A stretch of 64,000 nucleotides of DNA from an uncultured Clostridia bacterium. Lineage in GTDB: Bacteria > Bacillota > Clostridia > Oscillospirales > Ruminococcaceae. The notes beneath the pieces were generated by a model. That model was given only the letters and a program-made list of their open reading frames with translations. It ran no database searches and had not been told where the DNA came from. Shown here piece by piece: positions 8,537-17,810 of the stretch (the first letter of the stretch is position 1; each line of letters starts with the position of its first letter). A program made the translations under genes and the position numbers. The stretch spans positions 38,761 to 102,760 of the forward strand of contig CANQNK010000005.1 of NCBI GenBank assembly GCA_947625195.1, in the 5' to 3' direction.

Positions 8537-10740
8537 AAAAATCAATAACAAAAGCCATTGCTGTAAGCCTTTGTGCCGCTATCGCTGTAAGCGGCGTAGT
8601 ATATACCTCCTATGCCATGACTTCAGATGCTGACCAAACGGAAAAAGTACAAAAAACATCCGTCACAACTAAAGATGAGAATAATGCTGAGTCAAAAGAT
8701 GAAATGGTTTATGTGCTTTCAGGAGCGGACGGAGGCGTTAAAAAAATAATCGTAAGCGACTGGATAAAAAACGCCCTTAAAAGTAAGACCATTAACGACA
8801 AGACAGAACTGACCGATATAGAAAATGTAGGCGGGAGCGAAAGCTATACGCAGAAAAGTGACAGTTCCATTGTCTGGGACGCACAAGGCAACGATATTTA
8901 CTATCAGGGAAATATAAAAAAGGATCTGCCGGTGAATATGTCTGTTACATACAAGTTGGACGGAAAAAAAGTACCTCCCTCTGAGCTTATCGGAAAGAGC
9001 GGAAAAGTAACTATCCGCTATGATTACACCAATCAGCAATACGAATACATTGAGATAGACGGAAAAAAAGAAAAAATATATGTGCCATTCGCAGTGCTTA
9101 CCGGCGTTGTGCTGGATAACGATGTGTTTAGAAATGTAGAAGTAACAGGTGGAAAGCTTATCAACGACGGCAGCCGCACAGCTGTCATAGGTATCGCCTT
9201 ACCCGGATTGCAGGAAAACCTGGCTGTTGCCGATGACAAATTTGATATTCCCGATTATGTAGAGATAACTGCTGACGCAAAAAATTTTGAACTTGGTATG
9301 ACTCTTACTATTGCGACAAACCAGCTCTTTAATGAGTTAGACACGGAAAGCTTCAAGTCCATAGACGGCCTTACCGGATCAATGGGAGAGCTGAGTGAAT
9401 CGATGGATAAACTGCTCAACGGTTCATCAGGGCTTTACGACGGTCTTTCTGATCTTCTTGAAAGCTTTGGAGAACTATCCGGCGGAATCGACAAGCTTTC
9501 TTCAGGAACAGGCGAACTCAAATCCGGTGCAGGTGATTTGAACACAGGCGCCCGCAAACTTCAGACCGGAGCGTCTCAGTTAAAGGATGGATTGGATACA
9601 CTTGTTTCTAACAACGATTCTCTTAACGGCGGTGCAAAACAGGTTTTTGATACTCTGCTCTCGTCTGCAAGCGAACAACTTGCCTCCGCAGGTTTAAAAG
9701 TTCCGGCATTAACAATAGACAATTATTCCGAGACTTTAAACGGTGTGATTGCGTCGCTTGATAAAAGTGCCGTTTATGAAAAAGCGCTTGCAACAGTTAA
9801 AGCGGCAGTGGAAGAAAAACGTCCCTATATTGAAGAGCAAGTCTCTGCTGTGATAAAGGAGCAAGTGACAGAAAAAGTAACGGCAGCTGTCAGAGAACAG
9901 GTTACCGAAAAGGTAACACAAGCGGTTCGGGATACAGTTGAAGAACAGGTCATAAAATCTGCCGTGAATATGGATAAAAACAGCTACGATAAAGCAATTG
10001 CCGACGGTTCCATTGATGGGGCAACACAAACTGCGATCAAAGCCGCCATTGAACAGCAAATGGAAAGCGAACAGATATCACAGACTATCCATACACAAAC
10101 AGACGCACAAATGTCATCACAGCCTGTTACGGATACTATCGCCGAAAAAACAAACGAACAGATGAACAGTGACAGCATAAAGAAAACCGCTGCACAAAAT
10201 GTTGAAGAACAGGTACAAAAAGCTATTTCAGAAAATATGTCGTCAGCTGAAGTGCAAGCTCAACTTGCCTCCGCTTCAGAGGGTGCAAAATCAGTAATTT
10301 CACTGAAAGCTTCCTTAGACAGCTATAACGCATTTTATCTCGGACTTAAGTCATATACTGACGGAGTTTCGCAGGCTGCCGCAGGTGCAAAAGAACTCAA
10401 AGCAGGCACTGACGAGCTTAAAGCTGGAACAGATAAGCTTTGCGCAGGAGCTAATGAGCTGAACGCCGGTATTCTTACACTTAAACAAAACATACCCGCG
10501 TTCACTAATGGCATCACACAACTTAGCGACGGTGCGAAGCAGCTTTCCGATGGACTCAGCAAGTTAAACAAGCAGGGCATACAAAAGATGATCGACGCAG
10601 TTGACGGAGACCTTAACGGTTTGGTAACAAGACTGCGTGCCACAAAGGAAGTATCTAAAAACTATAAGACATTTTCATGTGAAAACAAAGACATAAGCGG
10701 TCAGGTTAAATTCATTTATCGAACCGAACCCATAGAGTAA
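8533..10740 (+). CDS. Secreted/anchored heptad-repeat protein (xxxLxxG type), MMPL partner
   Basis: The 735-residue protein starts with a signal peptide or anchor (KKSITKAIAVSLCAAIAVSGVVYTSYA). A beta-rich region (~60-260) follows, then a long helical part. Two blocks of the seven-residue xxxLxxG repeat are visible, for example SGTGELKSGAGDLNTGA near 320-350 and KELKAGTDELKAGTDKL near 625-645. Between them lie repeats of EQVTEKVT(A/Q)AVR. Such repeats occur in YhgE/Pip-like proteins and in partners of MMPL exporters, where they probably form an extended periplasm- or wall-spanning coiled coil. The start codon overlaps the MMPL gene by 4 bases. Unlike YhgE/Pip it has no C-terminal membrane cluster, so it appears to be a separate extracytoplasmic adaptor. 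Confidence 0.75.
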   Translation: MKKSITKAIAVSLCAAIAVSGVVYTSYAMTSDADQTEKVQKTSVTTKDENNAESKDEMVYVLSGADGGVKKIIVSDWIKNALKSKTINDKTELTDIENVGGSESYTQKSDSSIVWDAQGNDIYYQGNIKKDLPVNMSVTYKLDGKKVPPSELIGKSGKVTIRYDYTNQQYEYIEIDGKKEKIYVPFAVLTGVVLDNDVFRNVEVTGGKLINDGSRTAVIGIALPGLQENLAVADDKFDIPDYVEITADAKNFELGMTLTIATNQLFNELDTESFKSIDGLTGSMGELSESMDKLLNGSSGLYDGLSDLLESFGELSGGIDKLSSGTGELKSGAGDLNTGARKLQTGASQLKDGLDTLVSNNDSLNGGAKQVFDTLLSSASEQLASAGLKVPALTIDNYSETLNGVIASLDKSAVYEKALATVKAAVEEKRPYIEEQVSAVIKEQVTEKVTAAVREQVTEKVTQAVRDTVEEQVIKSAVNMDKNSYDKAIADGSIDGATQTAIKAAIEQQMESEQISQTIHTQTDAQMSSQPVTDTIAEKTNEQMNSDSIKKTAAQNVEEQVQKAISENMSSAEVQAQLASASEGAKSVISLKASLDSYNAFYLGLKSYTDGVSQAAAGAKELKAGTDELKAGTDKLCAGANELNAGILTLKQNIPAFTNGITQLSDGAKQLSDGLSKLNKQGIQKMIDAVDGDLNGLVTRLRATKEVSKNYKTFSCENKDISGQVKFIYRTEPIE

Positions 10741-10793
10741 TCGCGCACAAGGTAACATCAGTCTATATACGTATGTCGTTCGTTACACGCATA

Positions 10794-10838
10794 AAACACG
10801 ACCAATCAGGGTAATACCGATTGGTCGTGTTTATTTTC
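10794..10838 (+). terminator. Very strong terminator of the MMPL operon
   Basis: A perfect 14-bp stem (AAACACGACCAATC / GATTGGTCGTGTTT, 11-base loop) is followed by ATTTT. Read on the minus strand it lacks a good T-run, but it could partly serve nth from the other side. Confidence 0.85.
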
Positions 10839-10910
10839 CTGTTACGTTTTAATTATTAAATCCTCACTGCCATTGCCATTTTGGTAATAAATTTTAACCG
10901 GATCAAGCTC

Positions 10911-11564
10911 TTAATTCAAAGCTTTATTTTTCATCTTTTTATCGCCGTAAGCACAAATTTCTAAAAGGCAGCAGCCTTCGCACCTTTCACCTCTTGCCTT
11001 GCAGGTATCCCTGCCGAATATCACAAGCCTGTGGCAAAAGTCATTCCCCTCGTCAGGGGGAATAACCTTTCTCAAGTCATCCTCCACCTTTTCGGGCTGG
11101 GTATTTTTAGTCAGCCCAAGCCTTGAGCATATTCTTATGCAGTGAGTGTCTGTCACGATTGCAGGCTTGTGATAAATATCCCCTACAATAAGATTTGCGG
11201 TCTTGCGTCCGATGCCGCTGAGCTTTGTAAGCTCCTCTATGGTTTCGGGCAGAATATAGTTATATTCATCTCTCAGCTGAATGCACATCTCTTTTATGCT
11301 TTTGGCCTTCGTCTTATAAAGTCCGCATGGCTTTATAATTTTCTCTATCTCGCTTACATCCGCGTCTGCAAAATCATCTATGGACTTAAAACGAGAAAAC
11401 AAGTCTTTTGTAACAATATTTACCCTCGCATCTGTGCACTGAGCAGAAAGCCGTGTGGCAATAAGCAGCTCATGCGGCTTTTTATATTCAAGTGAACACA
11501 CAGCGTCGGGATATTTATTCTTTAAAAGTTCAACCGCCTTTATTGCTCTTTGATTTTTCGTCAT
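10911..11564 (-). CDS. nth: Endonuclease III (base-excision repair DNA glycosylase/AP lyase)
   Basis: Nth removes oxidised pyrimidines from DNA and cleaves the abasic site. The 217-residue length is normal. The helix-hairpin-helix LSGIGRKTANLIVGD carries the catalytic Lys (in GRKTAN), and the catalytic Asp lies in VTDTHCIRICSRLGL. The C-terminal [4Fe-4S] ligand pattern C-x6-C-x2-C-x5-C is intact (DTCKARGERCEGCCLLEIC). The gene follows the ABC ATPase gene by 32 bases on the same strand. Confidence 0.95.
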   Translation of the reverse strand: MTKNQRAIKAVELLKNKYPDAVCSLEYKKPHELLIATRLSAQCTDARVNIVTKDLFSRFKSIDDFADADVSEIEKIIKPCGLYKTKAKSIKEMCIQLRDEYNYILPETIEELTKLSGIGRKTANLIVGDIYHKPAIVTDTHCIRICSRLGLTKNTQPEKVEDDLRKVIPPDEGNDFCHRLVIFGRDTCKARGERCEGCCLLEICAYGDKKMKNKALN

Positions 11565-11596
11565 ATAAATCAGTCCTCATTAAAGCCTCAATCTAA

Positions 11597-12298
11597 TTAC
11601 CATTCAATCGTCTCAACCGATACGGGATTATCATTTATTGCAACCTTGCTCACCCTTGCGTTTTTAAGGGTGATAACTCTGTCGGCCATAGGCGCGATCG
11701 CCGAATTGTGAGTGATAACTATTACCGTCATTCCCTGATTTCGGCAGGTATCCTGCAAAAGCTTAAGTATTGTTTTTCCTGTGTTGTAGTCTAGCGCTCC
11801 GGTAGGCTCATCGCACAGAAGAAGCTTCGGATTTTTCGCCAGAGCTCTTGCAATAGATACCCTCTGCTGCTCTCCGCCTGAAAGCTGTGCAGGAAAATTG
11901 TTTATTCTATCCTCAAGCCCTACTTCCTTTAAAACTTCCTCAGCATCCTTGGTATTTTTACAGATCTGAGTTGCAAGCTCAACATTTTCCTTAGCGGTAA
12001 GGTTGTTTATAAGGTTGTAAAACTGAAAAACAAACCCCACGTCGTCCCTGCGGTATGTAATAAGTCTTTTTTTAGAAAATTTTACGATGTCCTCGCCATC
12101 GACAATAATCTGTCCCCCGTCACAGGTATCCATCCCGCCGAGCATATTTAAAACCGTTGTCTTACCAGCGCCGGATGCACCGACTATTACCGAGAACTCG
12201 CCCCTTTCTATTTCAAACGAAACGCCGTTTGACGCGTGGATGTCAACCTCGCCCATTTTATACGTTTTGTAAACGTCTTTAAACTCAACAAATGCCAT
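11597..12298 (-). CDS. ABC transporter ATP-binding protein (LolD/MacB-like)
   Basis: A 233-residue nucleotide-binding subunit. It has Walker [10 protein letters not shown], the signature [15 protein letters not shown], Walker [13 protein letters not shown] and the switch His in VITHNS. The sequence is of the LolD/MacB/FtsE group, which pairs with FtsX-like permeases. The only such permease nearby is the 919-residue protein encoded at 13759-16518, so the two probably form one transporter even though ychF and a small gene lie between them. The group moves lipoproteins, peptides or lipids, or works as a mechanotransmitter; the substrate here is unknown. Confidence 0.9.
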   Translation of the reverse strand: MAFVEFKDVYKTYKMGEVDIHASNGVSFEIERGEFSVIVGASGAGKTTVLNMLGGMDTCDGGQIIVDGEDIVKFSKKRLITYRRDDVGFVFQFYNLINNLTAKENVELATQICKNTKDAEEVLKEVGLEDRINNFPAQLSGGEQQRVSIARALAKNPKLLLCDEPTGALDYNTGKTILKLLQDTCRNQGMTVIVITHNSAIAPMADRVITLKNARVSKVAINDNPVSVETIEW

Positions 12299-12443
12299 AG
12301 TCTTCCTGCCTTAAATCAAATCACATATTTTTACTCAGCTATCTGTGCCGCTTATTGTCAAATTCGATCAACATATTATATTATTTCATTTGATAGTATG
12401 TTTGCGTGCCATTTTGCCCAATAGAGCATATAAGCTTAAGGGA

Positions 12444-13538
12444 TCACACATTGAACCTGAAAAGAACGATATCTCCGTCCTGCATAACGTATTCCTTTCC
12501 CTCAAGCCTTACCAAGCCCTTCTCCTTAGCGTGAGCCATACTGCCGCACTTCATAAGGTCATCAAAGGAGACCACTTCTGCACGGATAAAGCCCTTTTCA
12601 AAGTCCGTGTGGATTTTTCCCGCTGCCTGAGGAGCTTTCGTACCTCTGGTGATGGTCCACGCTCTAACCTCAGGCTCTCCTGCGGTTAGGAAGGATATAA
12701 GCCCTAAAAGCGCATATCCCTCTTTTATGATTCTGTTAAGGCCTGATATCTCAAGTCCCAGATCGCTTAAAAACATCTGCTTGTCCTCTTCGGACATATC
12801 CGCTATTTCCGCTTCTATCTGAGCACATACAGGAAGCACTGCCGATGCGGATTTTTCGGCGATTTCTTTTACCACGCAGTAGTGCTTGTTTGAAGCTATG
12901 TCGTTTACAAAATCGCTTTCAGACATATTTGCTGCATAGATAACTGGCTTTAAAGATAAAAGCGGAGTTTCCTTTACCCACTCCTGCTCGTCCTCTGTAA
13001 AGTTAAACGACCTTGCAGGCTTTCCCTCTTCAAGATGCTCTTTAAGCCTTTCAAGAAAATCTTCTACAGCTATGAGCGATTTATCGCCTTTCATAGCTTT
13101 TCTGGTCCTGTCAAGCCTTCTTTCAAGCATCTCAAGATCGGAAAAAATAAGCTCAAGCTCTATCGTTTCAATGTCACGCGCAGGGTCTATACTTCCGTCC
13201 ACGTGAACTATATTGTCGTCCTCAAAGCACCTTACAACGTGAACGACAGCGTCCACCTCTCTGATGTTAGACAAAAACTTGTTGCCGAGTCCCTCTCCCT
13301 TTGAAGCGCCCTTTACAAGTCCTGCGATGTCCACAAATTCAAGTGTTGCGGGAGTAAACTTTTTCGGGTTATACATATCCCTCAGCTTTTCAAGCCTTTC
13401 GTCAGGAACAGAAACTATTCCCACGTTTGGCTCTATTGTGCAAAAAGGATAGTTTGCCGATTCTGCTCCCGCGTTTGTCAGAGCATTGAAAAGCGTTGAT
13501 TTTCCTACATTCGGAAGTCCTACCATACCAAGTTTCAT
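12444..13538 (-). CDS. ychF: Redox-responsive ATPase/GTPase YchF (OLA1 family)
   Basis: A universally conserved Obg-related P-loop protein that binds ribosomes and acts in stress responses. Of normal length (364 residues), it starts [21 protein letters not shown] (G1), has the G3 region [20 protein letters not shown] and the altered G4 motif NMSE, which explains the ATP preference of the family. The C-terminal TGS domain ([21 protein letters not shown] onward) is complete. The gene starts 38 bases downstream of the small membrane-protein gene. Confidence 0.95.
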   Translation of the reverse strand: MKLGMVGLPNVGKSTLFNALTNAGAESANYPFCTIEPNVGIVSVPDERLEKLRDMYNPKKFTPATLEFVDIAGLVKGASKGEGLGNKFLSNIREVDAVVHVVRCFEDDNIVHVDGSIDPARDIETIELELIFSDLEMLERRLDRTRKAMKGDKSLIAVEDFLERLKEHLEEGKPARSFNFTEDEQEWVKETPLLSLKPVIYAANMSESDFVNDIASNKHYCVVKEIAEKSASAVLPVCAQIEAEIADMSEEDKQMFLSDLGLEISGLNRIIKEGYALLGLISFLTAGEPEVRAWTITRGTKAPQAAGKIHTDFEKGFIRAEVVSFDDLMKCGSMAHAKEKGLVRLEGKEYVMQDGDIVLFRFNV

Positions 13539-13575
13539 TTTAAAAGCTTTCCTTTCTGATTGTAAATTTAGTTAA

Positions 13576-13734
13576 TTAGCCGTCAGCTTTACCGCTTGTA
13601 TCACATTTGACGCTATTGTTATTGTTTTCTATACTTACGCCGTTTTCTGTGGGAGCTATCAAAACTCCCAGCAAAAAGCCAACAAGGAACAGCGAAAGGC
13701 CCTTCCAAAAATAGCTTACTTTGCGTTTTTCCAT
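13576..13734 (-). CDS. Small 52-aa membrane protein between permease and ychF
   Basis: The minus strand encodes MEKRKVSYFWKGLSLFLVGF followed by LLGVLIAPTENG and a polar Asn-rich tail, ending at a TAA. GGAGGGG stands about 7 bases before the ATG. One membrane helix (about residues 11-28) with a basic N-terminus predicts an N-in, C-out protein. The helix ends in the G-x-x-x-G...APxxxG pattern seen in YtxH-like small membrane proteins. It lies 24 bases after the large ABC permease gene and 38 before ychF on the same strand. It could be a small regulator or accessory subunit of the permease. No function is known to me. Confidence 0.65.
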   Translation of the reverse strand: MEKRKVSYFWKGLSLFLVGFLLGVLIAPTENGVSIENNNNSVKCDTSGKADG

Positions 13735-13758
13735 TAAATCCCCTCCAATCAAAATACA

Positions 13759-16518
13759 TTACTCAACAGATTTAAGCGACTGAACCATTTTTATTTTTCT
13801 CAGCTTAAAGAACAGCACAAAGTTTACAACTACCGCAAACAAAACGGTAAGCGCCGCCGCCAGCGGAAAAGCCCACCAGACAAGACTTCTATCAAACATA
13901 ACAAGGTCTATCTCCGCGGTCGTTACAACGAATCTGTGAAGAAAAACTCCAAGTACAAATCCAAGCAGTATTCCGATAGCTGTGGAAACGGCATTTTCGC
14001 GGTAGATATACGCAGATACCTCTCCGTCGTAAAATCCCAGCACCTTTATTGTGGCGATCTCTCTCACACGCTCGGTAATGTTTATGTTCGCAAGATTATA
14101 AAGCACAACGATTGCCAGTGCCGCCGCGCATATAATAAGAACCCATATTATTATGTCAAGACTTTGCATACTGTCGTTAAAGCTTTTCGCGGTATCTTCA
14201 AGATAGCTAATTCCAAGGTAATCTTCGGACGCTATCATTCCGCTTGCAAGCCCGTCTTTATCGGCGCTGCCTTTTAAATTTATCAATACGGTATTAAACC
14301 TTGCCTCTTCGCCAAATACCTTTTTATACGTTTGGGGCGACATATAAACATAGTGCATAGCGTAATTTTCAGCTATTGCGTCAACTTTCACCTTAACAGT
14401 TTCGGTACCCTTTGAAAGGGTAATGCTGTCACCGGTCTTGACCTTTAAAAGCTTTGAGAGCTTGTTTGTTATCACAGCGCCGCCTGACGACAGCTTACAA
14501 TTCTTGCCGCTTGATACTGACTTAAGAGAAATATAATCGTTTAGCTTTTCAGGGTTTTGCGGTACCGATACGCTTACGCTTTGCCTTAAGTCGTTAGCCT
14601 TGGCATCAAAGCTTTGGCTTGACTGCAAAAGATACCGAGAAATTTCTCCGTAGTCAGAAAGCGACTTTTCAATATCACCGGAGCTTTTCAGCTTATCCGT
14701 GTTCACCGCTGCCGCGCCGTCGTATAAAAACACTTCCTTAAACTGCTTGTCGGCTATAGCGGATATAGAATTTTTAAGCCCAAAGCCGGTGATTACCAAT
14801 GCGGTACATCCGGCAATTCCTACAACAGACATGAGGAATCTTTTTTTGTAGCGCAAAAGATTTCTTACCGTTACCTTAGATAAAAACGAAAGCCGGTTCC
14901 AAATAAACGGAATTTTTTCCAGAATAACTCTTTTTCCTGCCGGCGGAGTTTTTGGGCGCATGATCTGACTGGGCTGATGGATAAGTACGTTTTTTAGTGT
15001 AACAGCTACCGCGCTTACGGTGACCGTCAACGCGCATACCGTGCACAGTATATAATAATCCCACTTAAACGGCGTGTCCACCATAGGAAGATTATAAAGA
15101 ATTTTGTATGCGTTAAAAATCACGACCGGAAAAACCCTCAGCCCTATAATTATTCCGATTGTGCTTCCAAGAACAGTTGCTATGCAGGCATAAATGATAT
15201 ATTTTAAGGCTATCTTTGCTCCGCTGTACCCGAGTGCTTTGTACGTACCTATCTGTGTTCTCTGCTCATCTACCATTCTGGTCATTGTTGTAAGGCACAC
15301 AAGCGCCGCAACGATTATAAAAAATACAGGAAACACCTTTGCAATATTGTCAACTCTGTTGCTGTCCTCATCATAAGAGGAATAGTCAGCGCTGTCGAAC
15401 CGATCTGATGTATAGATCTGCGGCTTTGCGATTTCATCAAGCTGCTGCTCTGCGGAAGCTATCTGAAGCCTTGCCGTGACAAGCTCATTCTCCATTTCCG
15501 ACAATACGTTATTATTGTTGCTTCGCCTTGCTTCAAGCAGCATTCTGACTCTGTCAAGCGTGCTTGCGGCCGTTTTATATTCCGCACTGTCAGGTGAAAG
15601 CTTTGATATCTGCGCCTGAAGGCTTTTCTCAAGATACGAAAGCGAGTTATTATCAGAATCAAGCAGGTTTTCGTAAGCCTTTGCTTCTTTTTTTAAGGAA
15701 TCTATTCTGTCCTGAGCCTTCTCCTTTAAAGATAAATAACGCTCGTTTACGCTTTCTATAAATGCAGACTCCACTTTTTTGGAAAACGTTGAAACCTTTT
15801 TCTTGTACTCGTCCGAAAAAGGCTCAAGGTCACAAAGCCCGTCAAAGGTAACGTACATTTCAGTATAATAATCTGAAACAAAGTCCTCCTCTGAGATAAA
15901 AATATTGCTGTCAACGCTTCCCTGGCCGACATTTGTCTTGTCACGCTCATACCCTATATAAGCGGGGGAATAAGCAATTCCGACAATTTTATACTCGTCG
16001 TGCTTTAAGCTTTCAGATAGCTTCAGAGATTCGTCAGGCTCTATAAGCTTGATCGTTTCGCCTATCCTAAAGGTATCGGGTGAGCTTATCTTTTTCTCAA
16101 TTACGCACTCCCCGCTTTTTTCTGGAAGTCTGCCCTCCTCAAGAACAAGCTTGTTAAGATCATTTTCGTCCGAGACGTTAGACTTAGCCTTATATGAAAT
16201 TGCTTTTAATATTATATTTTTGCCCTTATAAGAATAAAAAACATCCTTTGAATATCCCGGCATAACTCCCTTTACTCCGTCAATCCCGACAAGCCTTTCA
16301 ACATCCTCATACTTTACGCCGTAATTGGATCTCAACGTTAAATCTGCAAGGTTGTTTTCGTTAAAATAACGCCATGCCGAGTCCTTCATATCGGGCATAG
16401 TTGCTTTAATGCCCGCAAAAAAACCGCAGCCCAGCGCTATTATTACAAAAATCGACATAAAACGTCCGAAAGAGTTTTTTATTTCTAAAAAGGTGTCTTT
16501 AATCAGTGCGCTTTTCAT
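13759..16518 (-). CDS. FtsX/MacB-like ABC transporter permease
   Basis: A 919-residue membrane protein with two FtsX-type permease units. One membrane helix lies near residues 20-40, followed by a large extracytoplasmic domain. That domain contains a predicted coiled coil (about 255-375) with ARRSNNNN and repeated Glu/Lys/Leu heptads. Three membrane helices follow near 395-510, then a second N-terminal helix near 565 with a second extracytoplasmic domain, and three helices at the C-terminus. The duplicated 4+4 helix layout is that of single-chain permeases working with LolD-like ATPases. The most likely partner is encoded at 11597-12298. The long coiled coil suggests a reach into the cell wall. 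Substrate unknown. Confidence 0.85.
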   Translation of the reverse strand: MKSALIKDTFLEIKNSFGRFMSIFVIIALGCGFFAGIKATMPDMKDSAWRYFNENNLADLTLRSNYGVKYEDVERLVGIDGVKGVMPGYSKDVFYSYKGKNIILKAISYKAKSNVSDENDLNKLVLEEGRLPEKSGECVIEKKISSPDTFRIGETIKLIEPDESLKLSESLKHDEYKIVGIAYSPAYIGYERDKTNVGQGSVDSNIFISEEDFVSDYYTEMYVTFDGLCDLEPFSDEYKKKVSTFSKKVESAFIESVNERYLSLKEKAQDRIDSLKKEAKAYENLLDSDNNSLSYLEKSLQAQISKLSPDSAEYKTAASTLDRVRMLLEARRSNNNNVLSEMENELVTARLQIASAEQQLDEIAKPQIYTSDRFDSADYSSYDEDSNRVDNIAKVFPVFFIIVAALVCLTTMTRMVDEQRTQIGTYKALGYSGAKIALKYIIYACIATVLGSTIGIIIGLRVFPVVIFNAYKILYNLPMVDTPFKWDYYILCTVCALTVTVSAVAVTLKNVLIHQPSQIMRPKTPPAGKRVILEKIPFIWNRLSFLSKVTVRNLLRYKKRFLMSVVGIAGCTALVITGFGLKNSISAIADKQFKEVFLYDGAAAVNTDKLKSSGDIEKSLSDYGEISRYLLQSSQSFDAKANDLRQSVSVSVPQNPEKLNDYISLKSVSSGKNCKLSSGGAVITNKLSKLLKVKTGDSITLSKGTETVKVKVDAIAENYAMHYVYMSPQTYKKVFGEEARFNTVLINLKGSADKDGLASGMIASEDYLGISYLEDTAKSFNDSMQSLDIIIWVLIICAAALAIVVLYNLANINITERVREIATIKVLGFYDGEVSAYIYRENAVSTAIGILLGFVLGVFLHRFVVTTAEIDLVMFDRSLVWWAFPLAAALTVLFAVVVNFVLFFKLRKIKMVQSLKSVE

Positions 16519-16563
16519 ACCATCCTATCCCGATAATCAAAATTAAACTTAGGCAAGATGAAT

Positions 16564-17568
16564 CTACCTTGCATCAACAAAGCCAACCTTTCTGTAAACC
16601 TTTGTAAGGGTTTTCTGCGTAATGCTCATCGCACGTGCTGCGCCCTCGGTATAGCACTCTTTAAGATACTGCTTATCCTCCATAAGGCTTGAGTGCTTTT
16701 CTCTTATCGGAGCAAGGTGATCAGCAACCGTTTCACCTACCGCAAGTTTAAACTCGCCGTAGCCTTTTCCGTCAAATTCCCTTTCAGTTTCTTGTATACT
16801 TTTTCCCGTTATAACCGAGTAAATGGTTATGAGATTGTTTATTCCGTCCTTGCCATCAGCGTACTTCACCTCAGAACCCGAGTCGGTAACCGCTTTTTTA
16901 AACTTTCTTATAACCGTATCCTTATCGTCAAGAACATAAACGCTGCCGTTTTGATTCTCGTCCGATTTGCTCATCTTTTTTGTGGGATCAGTAAGGGATT
17001 TTATCTTCTGACCTACCTTTGGAATATAAGCCTCGGGAACAGTGAAAAATTCTCCGTGGGTGTGGTTAAAGCGCTGAGCGATATTTCTCGCAAGTTCAAG
17101 GTGCTGTTTCTGGTCTACACCTATCGGAACCAAGTCAGCGTTATATGCCAGAATATCTGCCGCCATAAGCACGGGATAGGTAAAAAGTCCGGCGTTTACG
17201 TTATCTGTGTGCTTTGCCGATTTATCCTTAAACTGCGTCATTCTTGAAAGTTCACCAAACTGAGTGTAGCAGGACAAAACCCAGCTGAGTTCCGCGTGGC
17301 ACTTATTGTGACTTTGGAAAAAAACGACCGATCTCTGCGGATCAATTCCGCAGGCGATAAGCAACGCATAAGCGGAAAGAGAATTTTTCCTAAGCTCTGC
17401 CGGCACCTGCTTTACCGTTATTGAATGAAGGTCTACTATTGAGTAAACGCAGTTGTAGTCGTTCTGAAGCGTTCCCCAGTTTCTTACCGCTCCTATGTAA
17501 TTTCCCAGAGTAAAAGAGTTCCCCGTGGGCTGGATCCCGCTGAAAATAAGCTTTTTTTCGTTGTTCAT
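16564..17568 (-). CDS. trpS: Tryptophanyl-tRNA synthetase
   Basis: TrpS charges tRNA-Trp in the cytosol. It is a 334-residue class I synthetase. The HIGH-type motif appears as QPTGNSFTLGNYIGA (TLGN in place of the usual HLGN) and the second signature as KKMSKSDEN. Asp in the VDLHSITV region and GVDQKQHLELAR are also typical. An AAGGAG ribosome-binding site stands 8 bases upstream. The gene is preceded on the minus strand by a structured leader and a terminator-like hairpin, so its expression may be attenuated. No T-box consensus sequence was found there. Confidence 0.96.
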   Translation of the reverse strand: MNNEKKLIFSGIQPTGNSFTLGNYIGAVRNWGTLQNDYNCVYSIVDLHSITVKQVPAELRKNSLSAYALLIACGIDPQRSVVFFQSHNKCHAELSWVLSCYTQFGELSRMTQFKDKSAKHTDNVNAGLFTYPVLMAADILAYNADLVPIGVDQKQHLELARNIAQRFNHTHGEFFTVPEAYIPKVGQKIKSLTDPTKKMSKSDENQNGSVYVLDDKDTVIRKFKKAVTDSGSEVKYADGKDGINNLITIYSVITGKSIQETEREFDGKGYGEFKLAVGETVADHLAPIREKHSSLMEDKQYLKECYTEGAARAMSITQKTLTKVYRKVGFVDAR

Positions 17569-17589
17569 TTCAATTTCTCCTTAAATACC

Positions 17590-17628
17590 AAAATACAAAA
17601 CATCGACCTTTCGCAATCAAAAGCCGAT
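17590..17628 (-). terminator. Terminator-like hairpin just upstream of trpS
   Basis: On the minus strand a 10-bp stem ATCGGCTTTT / AAAGGTCGAT (two wobble pairs), with loop GATTGCG, is followed by GTTTTGTATTTT. It ends about 20 bases before the trpS start codon. It either ends a separate small RNA or attenuates trpS. Confidence 0.55.
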
Positions 17629-17639
17629 ATTCCTCTCAA

Positions 17640-17785
17640 TAATAATCGTCACCCTTTAATCAACACGCGGCCTTGGGTGTTGGCCCCTTAGTCCTTCAGC
17701 AAATGATCGTGTATAACACTGAAAAACAGGATACTGCCCCGCCTCTTAAGTTGTGAGGGGCATATAGCCGCGGTTATTACCAGAC
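17640..17785 (-). ncRNA. Candidate structured leader RNA / small RNA ahead of trpS
   Basis: Hand pairing on the minus strand gives a long-range closing stem of 17767-17779 with 17657-17671 (core CGCGGC / GCCGCG extended by AAC / GTT and A-U pairs). It encloses a GC-rich hairpin (17735-17740 TGCCCC with 17757-17762 GGGGCA) and a small GTGT-TAT-ACAC hairpin near 17710-17720. Part of the closing stem (17661-17666) can pair instead with 17677-17682 (CAACAC / GTGTTG), so two folds are mutually exclusive. A terminator follows. This is the layout of a riboswitch or attenuator, or of an independent small RNA. I could not match it to a known family by eye. Confidence 0.4.
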
Positions 17786-17810
17786 TTAGTATATTTCATA
17801 GTAAGCAAGA

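Noticed and set aside
9780..10260. Possible tandem-repeat or CRISPR-like DNA
   Set aside because: The repetition is at protein level (EQVTEKVT-type coiled-coil repeats); the DNA units vary and no spacer structure exists. No CRISPR array was seen anywhere in the window.
16693..17247. 184-aa plus-strand frame inside trpS
   Set aside because: It is antisense to conserved trpS motifs, including KMSKS, and has no ribosome-binding site or family resemblance.
17569..17810. T-box riboswitch ahead of trpS
   Set aside because: I looked for the conserved T-box sequence (AGGGTGG-type) and specifier-loop layout on the minus strand and found neither; only a generic structured leader is reported.
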